Assembly (NCBI GenBank): GCA_021201825.1
Contig: JAJQED010000008.1
Span: 123,411 to 187,410 of the forward strand
Origin: Alistipes sp.
Lineage (GTDB): Bacteria; Bacteroidota; Bacteroidia; Bacteroidales; Rikenellaceae
Direction: 5' to 3'
Length of the DNA: 64,000 bases
The position numbers were made by a program, and so were the translations under genes. Below are positions 26,429 to 36,308 of the stretch, piece by piece (position 1 is the stretch's first letter; each line of letters starts with the position of its first letter). Below the pieces are notes generated by a model. That model worked only from the letters and a program-made list of their open reading frames with translations, searched no databases and was not told the origin of the DNA.

Positions 26429-27376
26429 ATGACCCGAGAAATATTATTTAGGTTTTTCTCCTGCACAACTACCCAACGCGAAGAAGAACGAATAATGGAC
26501 TGGCTGGATGCCAGCCAGGAAAATAGAGACAGGTTCGAGGCCGAACGCGCAATTTTCGACGCCCTGGCCCTACACGCCCCCGGGATCGGGAGCATAAAAG
26601 AACCCGTACGCAATACCACCACCTTAAGGACCATCGCGCGGACAGTAGCTGCCGCCGCGGCCATGCTGGCGCTTATCGCCGGGGCCGGCCGGTACATGCA
26701 AAGCCAGCTGCGCAATGAGTTACAAAGCAAAACCACCACTTTGACAGTACCCTCCGGCCAGCGGATGAGCCTCGTGCTCGACGACGGCACGCACGTTTGG
26801 CTCAACTCGGATACCGAGTTCGAGTTCCCGGCCCTGTTCGGGAAAGAGCGGCGGGTAAGGGTAAACGGGGAGGCGATGTTCGACGTTACGCACGATCCCG
26901 CTCACCCGTTCATCGTGGAAACGTTCGCCGGTGAGCTGGAAGTACTGGGTACGAAGTTCAACGTTGAGGCCGACCGGCAGGCCGGGGTGTTTCCCGCCTC
27001 GCTGTTGGAGGGCAAACTCAAGGTCACCGACCGGCTTACGCCCGGGGGCCAGGAGTTCATAATGATGCCTGACAATACGGTCGTGCTGGCCGACGGGAGA
27101 ATGTCCCTGAAAATGCTCCGCAACCATAACGACTTCCTGTGGACGGAGGGGATAATCAGCCTCGAGGATACGGCATTCGACGAGCTGATGAAACAGTTCG
27201 GGAAGTATTTCGACCTGGACATACGGATCGAGCGCGACGAACTGCCCAGGATAAACTACTCGAGGGGTAAGATAAGGATCATGGACGGATTCGACCATGC
27301 CATACGGACCCTGCAGTACGCCTCGGATTTCGTGTACGAAAAAGACGAAGAGAACCGCCTTGTCATAATTAAATAA
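26429..27376 (+). CDS. FecR-family anti-sigma factor
   Basis: A 315-residue FecR-type anti-sigma factor: N-terminal cytoplasmic segment that binds the sigma factor (with WLDASQENRDRFE), one membrane helix (about 70-90, AAAAAMLALIAGAG), and a periplasmic FecR domain (TLTVPSGQRMSLVLDDGTHVWLNSDTEFEFP, where VWLNS is the hallmark) with a C-terminal STN-interacting part. It holds the sigma factor inactive until the SusC transporter at 27554 signals through its STN domain. Met 26429 is chosen over a Met at 26393 because the latter reads through A/T-run sequence with no family match. Confidence 0.9.
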   Translation: MTREILFRFFSCTTTQREEERIMDWLDASQENRDRFEAERAIFDALALHAPGIGSIKEPVRNTTTLRTIARTVAAAAAMLALIAGAGRYMQSQLRNELQSKTTTLTVPSGQRMSLVLDDGTHVWLNSDTEFEFPALFGKERRVRVNGEAMFDVTHDPAHPFIVETFAGELEVLGTKFNVEADRQAGVFPASLLEGKLKVTDRLTPGGQEFIMMPDNTVVLADGRMSLKMLRNHNDFLWTEGIISLEDTAFDELMKQFGKYFDLDIRIERDELPRINYSRGKIRIMDGFDHAIRTLQYASDFVYEKDEENRLVIIK

Positions 27377-27452
27377 CCTAAAACTCGAATACTAACTTAA
27401 AAACGAACCTGACATGACAAAAAGCCCACCCTAAAAACCCCGAACAGCTTAT

Positions 27453-27506
27453 TATCCTACCATAAAAAAACCTGCAAATACGGCCATATTCGCAGGTTGC
27501 AGGATA
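27453..27506 (+). promoter_or_regulatory. Structured leader before the STN-type SusC
   Basis: Outer arms TATCCT (27453-27458) and AGGATA (27501-27506) enclose AACCTGCAAATA (27469-27480) and TATTCGCAGGTT (27487-27498), a stem with one mismatch. It lies between FecR and SusC, with no T-run after it, so it is more likely a leader structure or operator than a terminator. The ECF-type promoter should also lie in this 177-base gap but is not recognisable. Confidence 0.45.
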
Positions 27507-27553
27507 GTAGTATGCCTATTTCTCAAGAACTATTTATCCTTAACTATAAAAGT

Positions 27554-30500
27554 ATGAATAAAACTAGTATTCAGCAATTAAAATGTCTGTTTACTTTAAA
27601 ATTCGCATTATGCCTATGCTTTCTGCTGCCGGCTAATGCCAAGGCGCAAACCTCCAACGTCACTCTCGACGTGCGGAATTCTTCCCTGGAGAGCGCCATC
27701 AACGAAATCGAAAAACAGACCAGATACCTTTTCCTTACCAGCGACGATATCGACCTTTCGAGGTCCGTCAGCGTGACTATCAGCGACCGTCCGGTAAGCG
27801 AAGCGCTGGAACAGATGCTCAGCGGCACGGATTATTCCTACCGCATCGAGAGTTCCAACATCATCCTCTCCCGCCGGCAGCAGTTGGGTCCGGTTACGGT
27901 AACCGGTACGGTGTATGACAACCATGGGATGCCGGTCATCGGCGGTACGGTCGTGGTGCAGGGAACGATGACCGGGGTGACCACGGGCATCGACGGCGGG
28001 TTCGCCATACAGGTTCCCGCCCCGGCCGAAACGGCCGTCCTCCTGGTGAGCTATATGGGTTACGAACCGCAGGAGATCACCGTAGGCAACAGGACCAATA
28101 TCACCGTAACCCTCCAGGAATCGGCCATCACGGTGGACGATGTGGTCGTTACCGCCCTCGGTATCAAACGTTCGGAGAAAGCGCTGAGCTACAACGTTCA
28201 GCAGGTGGGAAGCGAGGAATTGACCCGGGTAAAGGACGCCAACTTCATCAACTCGCTGAGCGGTAAGGTGGCCGGGGTTACGTTCAACTCCTCCTCTTCG
28301 GGTATCGGCGGTGCGACCAAGGTCGTGATGCGCGGTACCAAATCCATCCTGCAGTCCTCTAACGCCCTTTATGTTATCGACGGGGTGCCGATGTTCAACT
28401 TCGGCGACGAGGGAGGTACGGAGTTCGACTCCAAGGGTACCTCCGAGGGTATCGCAGACCTCAACCCGGAGGATATCGAATCCATCCAGGTGCTGACCGG
28501 TGCCGCCGCCGCGGCCCTGTACGGTAGCAACGCGGCCAACGGCGCCGTGCTTATTACTACAAAGAAAGGGCACGTAGGGGCGACACAGGTGACCGTTACC
28601 AGCAATACCGAACTGTTGAACCCGCTCTCTATGCCGAGCTTCCAGAACCGTTACGGCACCGGCAACATCTACACCGGCGTGGACGCTCCCGAAATGAGCT
28701 GGGGCAGGCTTTTGAACTCCTCCAACTATTACGGATACAGTCCCCGCAGCGACTATTTCCAGACCGGTATCATCGGTACGGAGACGGTGGCCGTGTCGCG
28801 CGGTACGGACAAGAACCAGACCTATTTTTCGGCCGGTGCGGTAAACTCCAAGGGTATCGTACCCAACAACGCATACGACCGCTACAATTTCATGTTCCGC
28901 AACACCACCCAGCTGCTGGACGACAAGATAACCCTGGATTTCAGCGGGAACTACATCATACAGTACGACCGCAATATGACCAACCAGGGGGTTTACCTCA
29001 ACCCGCTGACCTCGGCCTACCTCTTCCCGCGCGGGGACGACTGGAGCGACATAAAGATTTTCGAGCGGTGGGACCCGGCGCGTAAGATCTACACGCAGTA
29101 CTGGCCCTCGGGTGCGGGCGGTTACGTGATGCAGAACCCCTACTGGATCAACTACCGCAACCTGCGCGAAAACAGTAAGGACCGCTTCATGATGAATCTC
29201 GGGCTGGACTATCAGATACTGGACTGGCTCTCGGCATCGGGCCGTATCCGTATCGACAACGCTTCGAACGAATACACCGACAAGCGGTACGCCTCGACCA
29301 ACAACCAGCTGACCGAACTCTCCAGCAACGGCTATTTCGGACAGACCCTGAGCAAGGAGAAACAGACCTACGGGGACGTGCTGGTCAGCATCAACAAATA
29401 CTTCAACCACGACATCACGCTCAACGCCCACGTCGGGGCGTCCATCTCGGACGTGCGCTTTAAGGGAACCAATATCCAGGGACCCATCCGCGACACCGAC
29501 CAGGGCGACGTACAGAACGGTATCGCCAACGTCTTCAACCTCGCCCAGCTGAGCGACGTGAAGACCGTACGCGAACAACTGGACTGGAACGAACAGACCC
29601 AATCCATCTACGCTACGGCGGAACTCGGATACAAGGGCACATACTACCTTACTCTCACGGGCCGTAACGACTGGCCGTCGCAGCTGGCCGGACCGGGTTC
29701 GAAGAACAGCTCTTTCTTCTATCCGTCAGTCGGCGGCTCGGTCGTTGTTTCGCAGATCGTGCGGATGCCCGAATTGTTCTCCTACCTCAAACTGCGCGGA
29801 TCGTACGCCGAGGTGGGTGTGGCTTTCGAACGCTATCTGGCGACTTCGACCTACGGATGGTCAAACACCACCAAATCATGGGAGAGCCTGACGAACTACC
29901 CGATCTACGACCTTAAACCGGAGCGAACCAAATCATGGGAAGTAGGGCTCACGGCGCGGTTCCTGCACAATTTCGACCTCGACGTGACCTATTATAACTC
30001 CAAGACCTACAACCAGACGTTCGACCCGGGCGTTTCGGCAGGTTCCGGTTACTCGGTGATCTATATCCAGGACGGTAGCGTGCTTAACCGCGGGGTCGAG
30101 CTGTCGCTCAAATACGGCAACCGCTGGGGCAGCTGGAAGTGGAACTCCACTTTCACGTTCGGCACCAACCACAACGAGATACTCGAGATCGGCGAGAATT
30201 CCTACAACGCCATAACCGGCGAGAAACTCTCCATCCCCTACCTCGACATGGGCGGCCTGGGCCAGACGGCTTTCATCCTGAAGAAAGGCGGTACGCTAGG
30301 CGACATCTATTCAAAGACCGACATAGCCCGCGACTATAACGGCAATTATTACATCGACGACAGCGGCGCTATCTCCACCGCCACCCTTTCCGACCCCGAT
30401 TCGTGGATCAAACTGGGCAGCGTGCTTCCCAAGGCGAACCTTTCGTGGGGCAATACCGTCGGCTGGAAAAACCTGGACCTGAGCTTCATGTTCACCGCAA

Positions 30501-30925
30501 GGCTCGGGGGTGTGGTATTCTCGCGCACACAGGCCGCTCTGGATTACTACGGCGTTTCGGAAGCCACTGCCGCCGCACGTGACGCGGGCGGGGTGACCGT
30601 GAACAACGGCCTCAACACACTGTCGGCCTACAACTGGTATTCGGTAGTTGCCGCAGGCGACGCCATCTCACAGTTCTATACCTATTCGGCGACCAACGTC
30701 CGTTTGCAGGAAGCCTCGATAAGCTATACCATCCCCCGCGACAAACTGGGCGGCGTGGTCGACATGACCATCTCGCTGGTGGGACGCAACCTGTGGATGA
30801 TATACAACAAGGCTCCGTTCGATCCGGAATCCGTGGCCTCGACCGGTAACTATTACCAGGGTATCGACTACTTCATGATGCCCAGCACGCGCAGCATCGG
30901 ATTTAACCTGAGGCTTAAATTCTAA
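27554..30925 (+). CDS. SusC/RagA-family TonB-dependent transporter with STN signalling domain
   Basis: A 1123-residue transporter. Order of domains: signal peptide (1-31), STN domain (about 34-105, LDVRNSSLESAINEIEKQT to SSNIILSR), carboxypeptidase-regulatory-like domain (about 112-195, with LLVSYMGYEPQEI), plug (VDDVVVTALGIKRSEKALSY, ALYVIDGVP, AALYGSNAANGAVLITTKKG) and barrel ending in NLRLKF. The STN domain passes substrate occupancy to the FecR protein encoded upstream. The frame opens at 27497, but Met 27554 begins the conserved signal peptide. With SusD it imports glycan released by the endo-glycosidase of this locus. Confidence 0.95.
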   Translation: MNKTSIQQLKCLFTLKFALCLCFLLPANAKAQTSNVTLDVRNSSLESAINEIEKQTRYLFLTSDDIDLSRSVSVTISDRPVSEALEQMLSGTDYSYRIESSNIILSRRQQLGPVTVTGTVYDNHGMPVIGGTVVVQGTMTGVTTGIDGGFAIQVPAPAETAVLLVSYMGYEPQEITVGNRTNITVTLQESAITVDDVVVTALGIKRSEKALSYNVQQVGSEELTRVKDANFINSLSGKVAGVTFNSSSSGIGGATKVVMRGTKSILQSSNALYVIDGVPMFNFGDEGGTEFDSKGTSEGIADLNPEDIESIQVLTGAAAAALYGSNAANGAVLITTKKGHVGATQVTVTSNTELLNPLSMPSFQNRYGTGNIYTGVDAPEMSWGRLLNSSNYYGYSPRSDYFQTGIIGTETVAVSRGTDKNQTYFSAGAVNSKGIVPNNAYDRYNFMFRNTTQLLDDKITLDFSGNYIIQYDRNMTNQGVYLNPLTSAYLFPRGDDWSDIKIFERWDPARKIYTQYWPSGAGGYVMQNPYWINYRNLRENSKDRFMMNLGLDYQILDWLSASGRIRIDNASNEYTDKRYASTNNQLTELSSNGYFGQTLSKEKQTYGDVLVSINKYFNHDITLNAHVGASISDVRFKGTNIQGPIRDTDQGDVQNGIANVFNLAQLSDVKTVREQLDWNEQTQSIYATAELGYKGTYYLTLTGRNDWPSQLAGPGSKNSSFFYPSVGGSVVVSQIVRMPELFSYLKLRGSYAEVGVAFERYLATSTYGWSNTTKSWESLTNYPIYDLKPERTKSWEVGLTARFLHNFDLDVTYYNSKTYNQTFDPGVSAGSGYSVIYIQDGSVLNRGVELSLKYGNRWGSWKWNSTFTFGTNHNEILEIGENSYNAITGEKLSIPYLDMGGLGQTAFILKKGGTLGDIYSKTDIARDYNGNYYIDDSGAISTATLSDPDSWIKLGSVLPKANLSWGNTVGWKNLDLSFMFTARLGGVVFSRTQAALDYYGVSEATAAARDAGGVTVNNGLNTLSAYNWYSVVAAGDAISQFYTYSATNVRLQEASISYTIPRDKLGGVVDMTISLVGRNLWMIYNKAPFDPESVASTGNYYQGIDYFMMPSTRSIGFNLRLKF

Positions 30926-30937
30926 AAGACAGACGCC

Positions 30938-32548
30938 ATGAAAATTAGAAATTCCAAAATACTTTCGATAACTGCGTTACTCGCCCTTGCCGGGACGGTG
31001 GGTTGTACCAGCCATTACGAGCGGCTGAACACCAATCCCAACGAGGTTACGGCAGACGAGAAAAAGCGTGACGACTACAACATCGCCGCCGCGCTGACCA
31101 ACATGCAGAACACGGTCATATCTACGGACGTGAATACATGCCAGTTCACCGAGATGCTTCTCGGCGGGCCACTGGGCGGTTATTTCGCCGATTCCAATAG
31201 CGGTTGGGGTACCAAGATATCGACCTACAACGCGCCGGACAACTGGATGAAACCGATGTTCGACGACATAATCCCGGAGTTCTACTCCAACTATAACGAC
31301 CTGCAGGACCTCACGGACGACATCGTACCGCTTGCCATCGCCAGGGTGATGAAAGTGGCCACGATGCACCGGGTGACCGATACCTACGGCCCCATCCCCT
31401 ACTCGCAGATCGGCGAGGACGGACAGATACAGGTGCCGTACGATTCGCAGCAGGATATCTACAACCAGTTCTTCGAAGAGCTGGACCTGTCCATCGAGGA
31501 GCTGACCGAGAGGCGTACCGAGAGCCTGACTGCCGCCGCCGACTTCATATACAGCGGCGACGTGGAGAAATGGATCAAGTATGCCAACTCGCTCAAGCTG
31601 CGCCTTGCAATGCGTATCGTCTATGCGGACGAGAGCCTGGCCCGGCAGATGGCATCCGAGGCGGTTAACCACGAAGTGGGCGTAATGGAGTCCAACGACG
31701 ACAACGCGGCGTTCAACGGTTTCGGCGAGAAAGGTAACCCGATATATGTGGCCGCCAACTACAACAATGCCGACCCGGACACCGGAGCGGCCTCCAATAC
31801 CGGCGGCGACCACCATACCTCGGCCGATATAACCAGTTACATGAACGGTTACGAGGATCCGCGCCGCTCGGCTTACTTCCTTAATTCTGAATTTACCGGT
31901 TACGAATACGTGGGCCTGCGGTCGGGTATCGACATACCGTCCTCGTCGGTAGTGTTCAAGTATGCCGGTATCAATGTGACCAACACCTCGCCGCTCTACT
32001 GGATGAACGCCGCAGAAGTGCAGTTCCTCAAAGCGGAAGCGGCCCTGCGCGGCTGGACCGAGATGGGCGGCACGGCCCAGGAGTTCTACGAACAGGGCAT
32101 CCGGCTGTCGTTCGCGCAGTGGAGCGCCAGCGGGGTTGACGCCTACCTTGCCGACGACACCAGCACCCCGGGAGGTTACGTGGACCCGGAGGGCCTTTAC
32201 GGCTACGGCACGGCGATGAGCAGCGTGACCATCGCATGGTCCGACGCGGCGGCGTTCGAGGAGAACCTCGAGAGGATAATCGTGCAGAAGTGGATCGCCA
32301 ACTGGACCCTGGGTAACGAGGCATGGGCGGACCGCAGGCGCACGGGTTACCCCAGGCTGTTCCCGGTGGCGGTGAACCTCAGCGGCGGCGTCCTGCAGGA
32401 CGGCGACATCCCGCGCAGGCTCCCCTACACGGCCAACGAGTATTCGACCAACACGGCCAACGTAATCTATGCCGTAACATCCCTGCTCCAGGGTACGGAC
32501 AACATGGCGACCCGTCTGTGGTGGGACAAGAACCCCAATTCAAATTAA
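30938..32548 (+). CDS. SusD/RagB-family nutrient-binding lipoprotein
   Basis: A 536-residue SusD-like lipoprotein (lipobox TVGC, Cys23) of the subgroup represented by SusD_RagB-like 2 in N-glycan loci. Landmarks: YERLNTNPNEVT after the lipobox, DTYGPIPYSQIG in the helical core, YWMNAAEVQFLKAEAALRGW, and the QKWIANWTLGNEAWADRRRTGYP segment near the C-terminus. It begins 12 bases after SusC and forms the lid of that transporter. Five lipoprotein genes follow on the same strand. Confidence 0.92.
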   Translation: MKIRNSKILSITALLALAGTVGCTSHYERLNTNPNEVTADEKKRDDYNIAAALTNMQNTVISTDVNTCQFTEMLLGGPLGGYFADSNSGWGTKISTYNAPDNWMKPMFDDIIPEFYSNYNDLQDLTDDIVPLAIARVMKVATMHRVTDTYGPIPYSQIGEDGQIQVPYDSQQDIYNQFFEELDLSIEELTERRTESLTAAADFIYSGDVEKWIKYANSLKLRLAMRIVYADESLARQMASEAVNHEVGVMESNDDNAAFNGFGEKGNPIYVAANYNNADPDTGAASNTGGDHHTSADITSYMNGYEDPRRSAYFLNSEFTGYEYVGLRSGIDIPSSSVVFKYAGINVTNTSPLYWMNAAEVQFLKAEAALRGWTEMGGTAQEFYEQGIRLSFAQWSASGVDAYLADDTSTPGGYVDPEGLYGYGTAMSSVTIAWSDAAAFEENLERIIVQKWIANWTLGNEAWADRRRTGYPRLFPVAVNLSGGVLQDGDIPRRLPYTANEYSTNTANVIYAVTSLLQGTDNMATRLWWDKNPNSN

Positions 32549-32566
32549 CCGTAAACCCGAAGTTGT

Positions 32567-33625
32567 ATGAAAAACATAATAAATAAAGGTCTTACTTTTC
32601 CGCTGCTCGGGATCACGGCCGGTTTGATGCTGATCTTCACCGGTGCGGTGATGGTGTCGTGCAGTGACTGGACCGATACGGAGAGCATCGACATAAAGGA
32701 TGCGGCCGAGAGCGCCAATTACCAGAAATACCTCTCGGAACTGCGCGCCTATAAGAATTCGGACCATAAGATACTCTATGCCTGGCTGGACAATCCGCAG
32801 GAAGCCAGCTCGATGGGCTACACCATCGCGGCCCTGCCCGACAGCGTTGACGTGGTTAACCTATTGAATCCCCGCGACCTGCCGCAGTGGACCGTGGACC
32901 AGATCGCAGACGTCCGCAGCACCAAAGGCACCCGGACGGTCTACACGATCGATTACCCGGCCCTGGAGGCCGAGTACAGGTTGTATGTCGCCGGGCTGGA
33001 GGACGGGGCTTCGGCCACGCCGTTCAACACCTACCTGTCCAACTACCTCGACGAGATGATACCGCTCTGTACGCAGTACGGTTTCGACGGGATCGCACTC
33101 TACTATACCGGGTCGCTTACCCTGCACATGACCGACGAGGAGCTGGCCGAATACCAGTCGCGCCAGTCCACCATGATGTCGCGCATATCGGAATGGAAGA
33201 GCGCCAACAGCGGCAAGATGCTCATTATCGAGGGAAACCCGGAGAACCTGCTGGACAAGTCGATACTCGACGAGGTCGAATTCTTCGTACTGCGCACCGA
33301 GGGAGTCTCCTCGACGTTCGGGCTGACAAAAGCGGTATACGACGCAATTGCCTCCGGGGATATCCCCACCGACAGGTTCGTTGTAACGGTACAGACCCGT
33401 GCCATCGACATCAGTGACGAACGTTACGGGATGTACTACGACGAGAACGGCGACAAGACCACGGCCATCCCGCTTGCGGCAGAGTGGGTCGTTACCCCCG
33501 AAGCGGGCTTCACCAAACTCGGCCTGGGCATCTACGACATCCAAAACGACTATTTCAACTCGTACCTCAATTACCAGTACACACGGGAAGCTATCTACAT
33601 CATGAATCCCTCTCCTAAATATTAA
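32567..33625 (+). CDS. Catalytically inactive GH18-like surface glycan-binding lipoprotein
   Basis: A 352-residue lipoprotein (lipobox VSCSDW, Cys32) with a GH18 TIM-barrel-like body. In active GH18 enzymes the strand-4 motif is DxxDxDxE; here it reads F-D-G-I-A-L-Y-Y-T (residues 173-181), keeping only the first Asp and lacking the catalytic Glu. I therefore call it a binding protein, as known for pseudo-GH18 proteins next to SusD in N-glycan loci. It lies between SusD and the LamG protein in a tightly spaced operon. Loss of residues is seen directly; the binding role is inferred. Confidence 0.78.
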   Translation: MKNIINKGLTFPLLGITAGLMLIFTGAVMVSCSDWTDTESIDIKDAAESANYQKYLSELRAYKNSDHKILYAWLDNPQEASSMGYTIAALPDSVDVVNLLNPRDLPQWTVDQIADVRSTKGTRTVYTIDYPALEAEYRLYVAGLEDGASATPFNTYLSNYLDEMIPLCTQYGFDGIALYYTGSLTLHMTDEELAEYQSRQSTMMSRISEWKSANSGKMLIIEGNPENLLDKSILDEVEFFVLRTEGVSSTFGLTKAVYDAIASGDIPTDRFVVTVQTRAIDISDERYGMYYDENGDKTTAIPLAAEWVVTPEAGFTKLGLGIYDIQNDYFNSYLNYQYTREAIYIMNPSPKY

Positions 33626-33630
33626 GCGCC

Positions 33631-34797
33631 ATGAAACGACTGAAATATTTGACCATACCTGCCTTAGCGCTTCTGTTCACCCTCTCGGCCTGTACGGACG
33701 AGGAGACCAAGTCGCGGTTCGGCAACAAGGCTTACATAACGGCCTCTACCAACGTGACCAGCCTGTTGATCGGGGATGAGACCGGTTACCAGATCGAGCT
33801 GGGCGTTTCCACCGCCAAACCTGCGGACAGGGAGATGAAATTCACTTTCGCCGTCGCCAGCGGAATGGTAGACTCCTACAACGAGGCTTACTATACGCGG
33901 GCAGAACTCCTGCCGTCGGCGAACTACACGCTGGAAAACACCACGGTAACCGTGGCCGAAGGTAGTTCCCGGTCTACCGAATGCACGGTGGTCTTCACCG
34001 GTATCAACGACCTGGACAGGGAGACCCTGTTCGTACTTCCCGTTTCGGTGACCTCGAACGATATCGACTTTATCGAGAGCAACCGTACCCACTACTTCGC
34101 CTTTAAGGCCGGCGCCATCATTAACTGGGCGGCCGATATAGACCGGAATAACTTCCCCGTCAACTTCGTATCGGACGTCACGGCCCTACAGGAAATGACG
34201 ATGGAGGCAATGGTATGGCTCGAACATATCGACGACGGGGTACTGGAAGCCAATATTCGCACCTTTATGGGCGTCGAGGGCGGCAACGGGATGCTCATCC
34301 GGCTGGGCGACAACTTCGGAATTGACGAGATCCAGGTCCTTAAGTTCATCAACGGGAACGAGAACAAATATCCGTCCGTTGACCGGGTGGCCGTGCCGGT
34401 ACAGAAGTGGACCCATCTGGCTTTTACCCAATCATCGGACAATACCGTGAAGATATATATCGACGCGGAACTCAAGGCTTCTTTCACCGTGGTTGCCGGG
34501 GCGCTGGATTTCAGCTCCAATTTCTACATCGGCAAATCCTACAACGACAGCCGCTGGTGGCCCGGGATGATCACCGAGACCCGCATCTGGAGCGTGGAAC
34601 GTACACAGGCTGAACTGTTGGAGAACATGTACCAGGTAGACCCCGAAACGCCCGGTCTGGTAGCTTACTGGAGGTTCGACGAGGGCGCTGGCGACAACGT
34701 GGCCGACCATACGGGTAACGGCAACAATATCCGGTCAGCCAATCCGCTGACATGGGTGAGCGTCTCGCTGCCCGAAGAAGCGGACGAAGATTATTAA
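33631..34797 (+). CDS. DUF1735-LamG surface glycan-binding lipoprotein
   Basis: A 388-residue lipoprotein (lipobox TLSAC, Cys21, acidic after the Cys). The first part (about 30-165) matches the DUF1735/BT_3987-type beta domain found at the start of proteins in N-glycan loci. The second (about 175-380) is a LamG/concanavalin-A-like jelly roll, with QKWTHLAFTQSSDNTVKIYI, YIGKSYNDSRWWPGMITETR and LVAYWRFDEGAGDNVADHTG as landmarks. LamG domains of this kind bind glycan and have no known catalytic residues. It starts five bases after the pseudo-GH18 gene. Confidence 0.85.
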   Translation: MKRLKYLTIPALALLFTLSACTDEETKSRFGNKAYITASTNVTSLLIGDETGYQIELGVSTAKPADREMKFTFAVASGMVDSYNEAYYTRAELLPSANYTLENTTVTVAEGSSRSTECTVVFTGINDLDRETLFVLPVSVTSNDIDFIESNRTHYFAFKAGAIINWAADIDRNNFPVNFVSDVTALQEMTMEAMVWLEHIDDGVLEANIRTFMGVEGGNGMLIRLGDNFGIDEIQVLKFINGNENKYPSVDRVAVPVQKWTHLAFTQSSDNTVKIYIDAELKASFTVVAGALDFSSNFYIGKSYNDSRWWPGMITETRIWSVERTQAELLENMYQVDPETPGLVAYWRFDEGAGDNVADHTGNGNNIRSANPLTWVSVSLPEEADEDY

Positions 34798-34818
34798 CAG
34801 TGAAATAGCTTAAGGATT

Positions 34819-36255
34819 ATGAAGCATATAATAAATAGCGGACTTCGTATCGCGGCGGCCATCCTGCTCGTGGCAGGGGCGGTTTCCTGCGCCGACGATA
34901 TCAAAATGCCCGACGAGGACCAGAGCAAGTACGACCGTGTGGATACCGTCTACGGCTATGTGCAGAATGCGGTCTCCCCGGCCAGCCGGTTGGTGGATCT
35001 CTACACGCAGGACGTGGAGCGGGCCATCGAGGTAGGGCTGACCAATACCCTCGACAAGATCGTGACGTTCGAGCTGGCCGTCAGCCAGACGGCCCTCGAC
35101 GAGTATAACTCCCGGAACGGGTTCGACTACGAGATGTTCCCCTCTTCGCTGGTTTCACTCGAGACGAGCTCTATCGCGATCGCTCCCGGCTATAAGGTAT
35201 CGGAGAGCATCGGGGTAACCCTATCCCCCTCCGCAGAGCTTACGGTAGGGACTACCTATGCCGTACCCATCCGCATTTCGCCGGACGCATCGGAAGTGGA
35301 ACTGACTTCGGAACAGCGCGACTACTTCTTCTTCGTTACCGCCAAGGGCGACCGTCTCAGCCCGGCCAAGAACTCCGGTTTCCTGGTCGTAAGCTGTATC
35401 GAAACGGGCGACGTGGACCCGCGTATCCATCTGGAGCTGCTACTCGAGAACGAGGGCAAACTGCTTACCGACGTGGTCATCCTCTTCTCGGCCAACTGCA
35501 ACTACAACGAGGCCACGGGCCAGGTGTATGTCCACATGAATAACAGTATAACCCCTATCCTTAACAATCGCGAAAAGTACCTGAAACCGCTGCAGGATGC
35601 AGGGATCAAAGTGGTCCTCGGCATCTTGGGGAACCACGACCCGGCCGGTATCGGATACATGGACGACGATACCAACATCCAGTTCGTGAACGAGCTCAAG
35701 AGGGTTATCGACACCTATGAACTCGACGGGGTATTCTGGGACGACGAGTACACGGCGGCAAATCCGGAGATCCCGGGATTCATCGAGAGCAGTTTCGAGA
35801 GCGCGGCTCACCTGCTCTACACGGCCAAAAGGCTGATGCCGGACAAGCTCAATATGGCCTACCAGTACCAAAACCTGCGTCCGTCGGAATACATTTATGT
35901 CAATGGAAGGCCTACTGGTGTTCAGTATCTTCCACTTCCTGCAGTAAACGGTATCGAACCGATCAACTTTATCGACTTTGTTATTGCCGACTACGGAGAT
36001 GCCATCAACAATACATGTTATCCCAACCTGCCGACCAAACAGGGTATGCCCTACTCATGGGAGTTGAACCTGGCCCGGACGGGCAACCCGTCAAGCGTTA
36101 AGTCCGGCGACTGGGCAGGCATTATGGTCTTCGCCCTGAGCGAACATCGCGACAACTGGGAATCATACCAGCTGCCCTCCCTGCAAACCGTTGCACGGAC
36201 CCTGTTCGACGACGACCTGTACTACACCGGCGTATCTTACGAAGTAGAATGGTAA
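34819..36255 (+). CDS. GH18 endo-beta-N-acetylglucosaminidase, EndoBT-3987-like lipoprotein
   Basis: A 478-residue lipoprotein (lipobox AVSC, Cys24). N-terminal DUF1735-type domain (about 35-175) then a GH18 barrel with an intact active-site strand, LDGVFWDDEYT: Asp308, Asp309 and the proton-donor Glu310. The DG-hydrophobic-DDEY form is that of EndoBT-3987, which cuts between the two core GlcNAc residues of high-mannose N-glycans at the cell surface. It is the only clear enzyme of locus 2, so the locus very likely frees N-glycans and passes them to the SusCD pair. A stretch at about 35890-36050 uses more A/T-ending codons than the rest of the gene. Confidence 0.88.
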   Translation: MKHIINSGLRIAAAILLVAGAVSCADDIKMPDEDQSKYDRVDTVYGYVQNAVSPASRLVDLYTQDVERAIEVGLTNTLDKIVTFELAVSQTALDEYNSRNGFDYEMFPSSLVSLETSSIAIAPGYKVSESIGVTLSPSAELTVGTTYAVPIRISPDASEVELTSEQRDYFFFVTAKGDRLSPAKNSGFLVVSCIETGDVDPRIHLELLLENEGKLLTDVVILFSANCNYNEATGQVYVHMNNSITPILNNREKYLKPLQDAGIKVVLGILGNHDPAGIGYMDDDTNIQFVNELKRVIDTYELDGVFWDDEYTAANPEIPGFIESSFESAAHLLYTAKRLMPDKLNMAYQYQNLRPSEYIYVNGRPTGVQYLPLPAVNGIEPINFIDFVIADYGDAINNTCYPNLPTKQGMPYSWELNLARTGNPSSVKSGDWAGIMVFALSEHRDNWESYQLPSLQTVARTLFDDDLYYTGVSYEVEW

Positions 36256-36260
36256 AACCT

Positions 36261-36290
36261 TATGCCCGGGAGGGGCGCCTCCCGGGCATA
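36261..36290 (+). other. Strong intercistronic hairpin
   Basis: A perfect 13-bp stem (TATGCCCGGGAGG at 36261-36273 with CCTCCCGGGCATA at 36278-36290) with loop GGCG, six bases after the endoglycosidase stop codon. No T-run follows, so it may protect the upstream mRNA or reduce read-through into the BACON gene rather than fully terminate. Confidence 0.7.
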
Positions 36291-36308
36291 AACAAAAGTT
36301 AAGGATTT

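Noticed and set aside
27614..29602. 662-codon open frame antisense to the STN-type SusC
   Set aside because: A shadow of a GC-rich gene; His/Val/Gly-rich composition without motifs, and the sense frame is a certain SusC.
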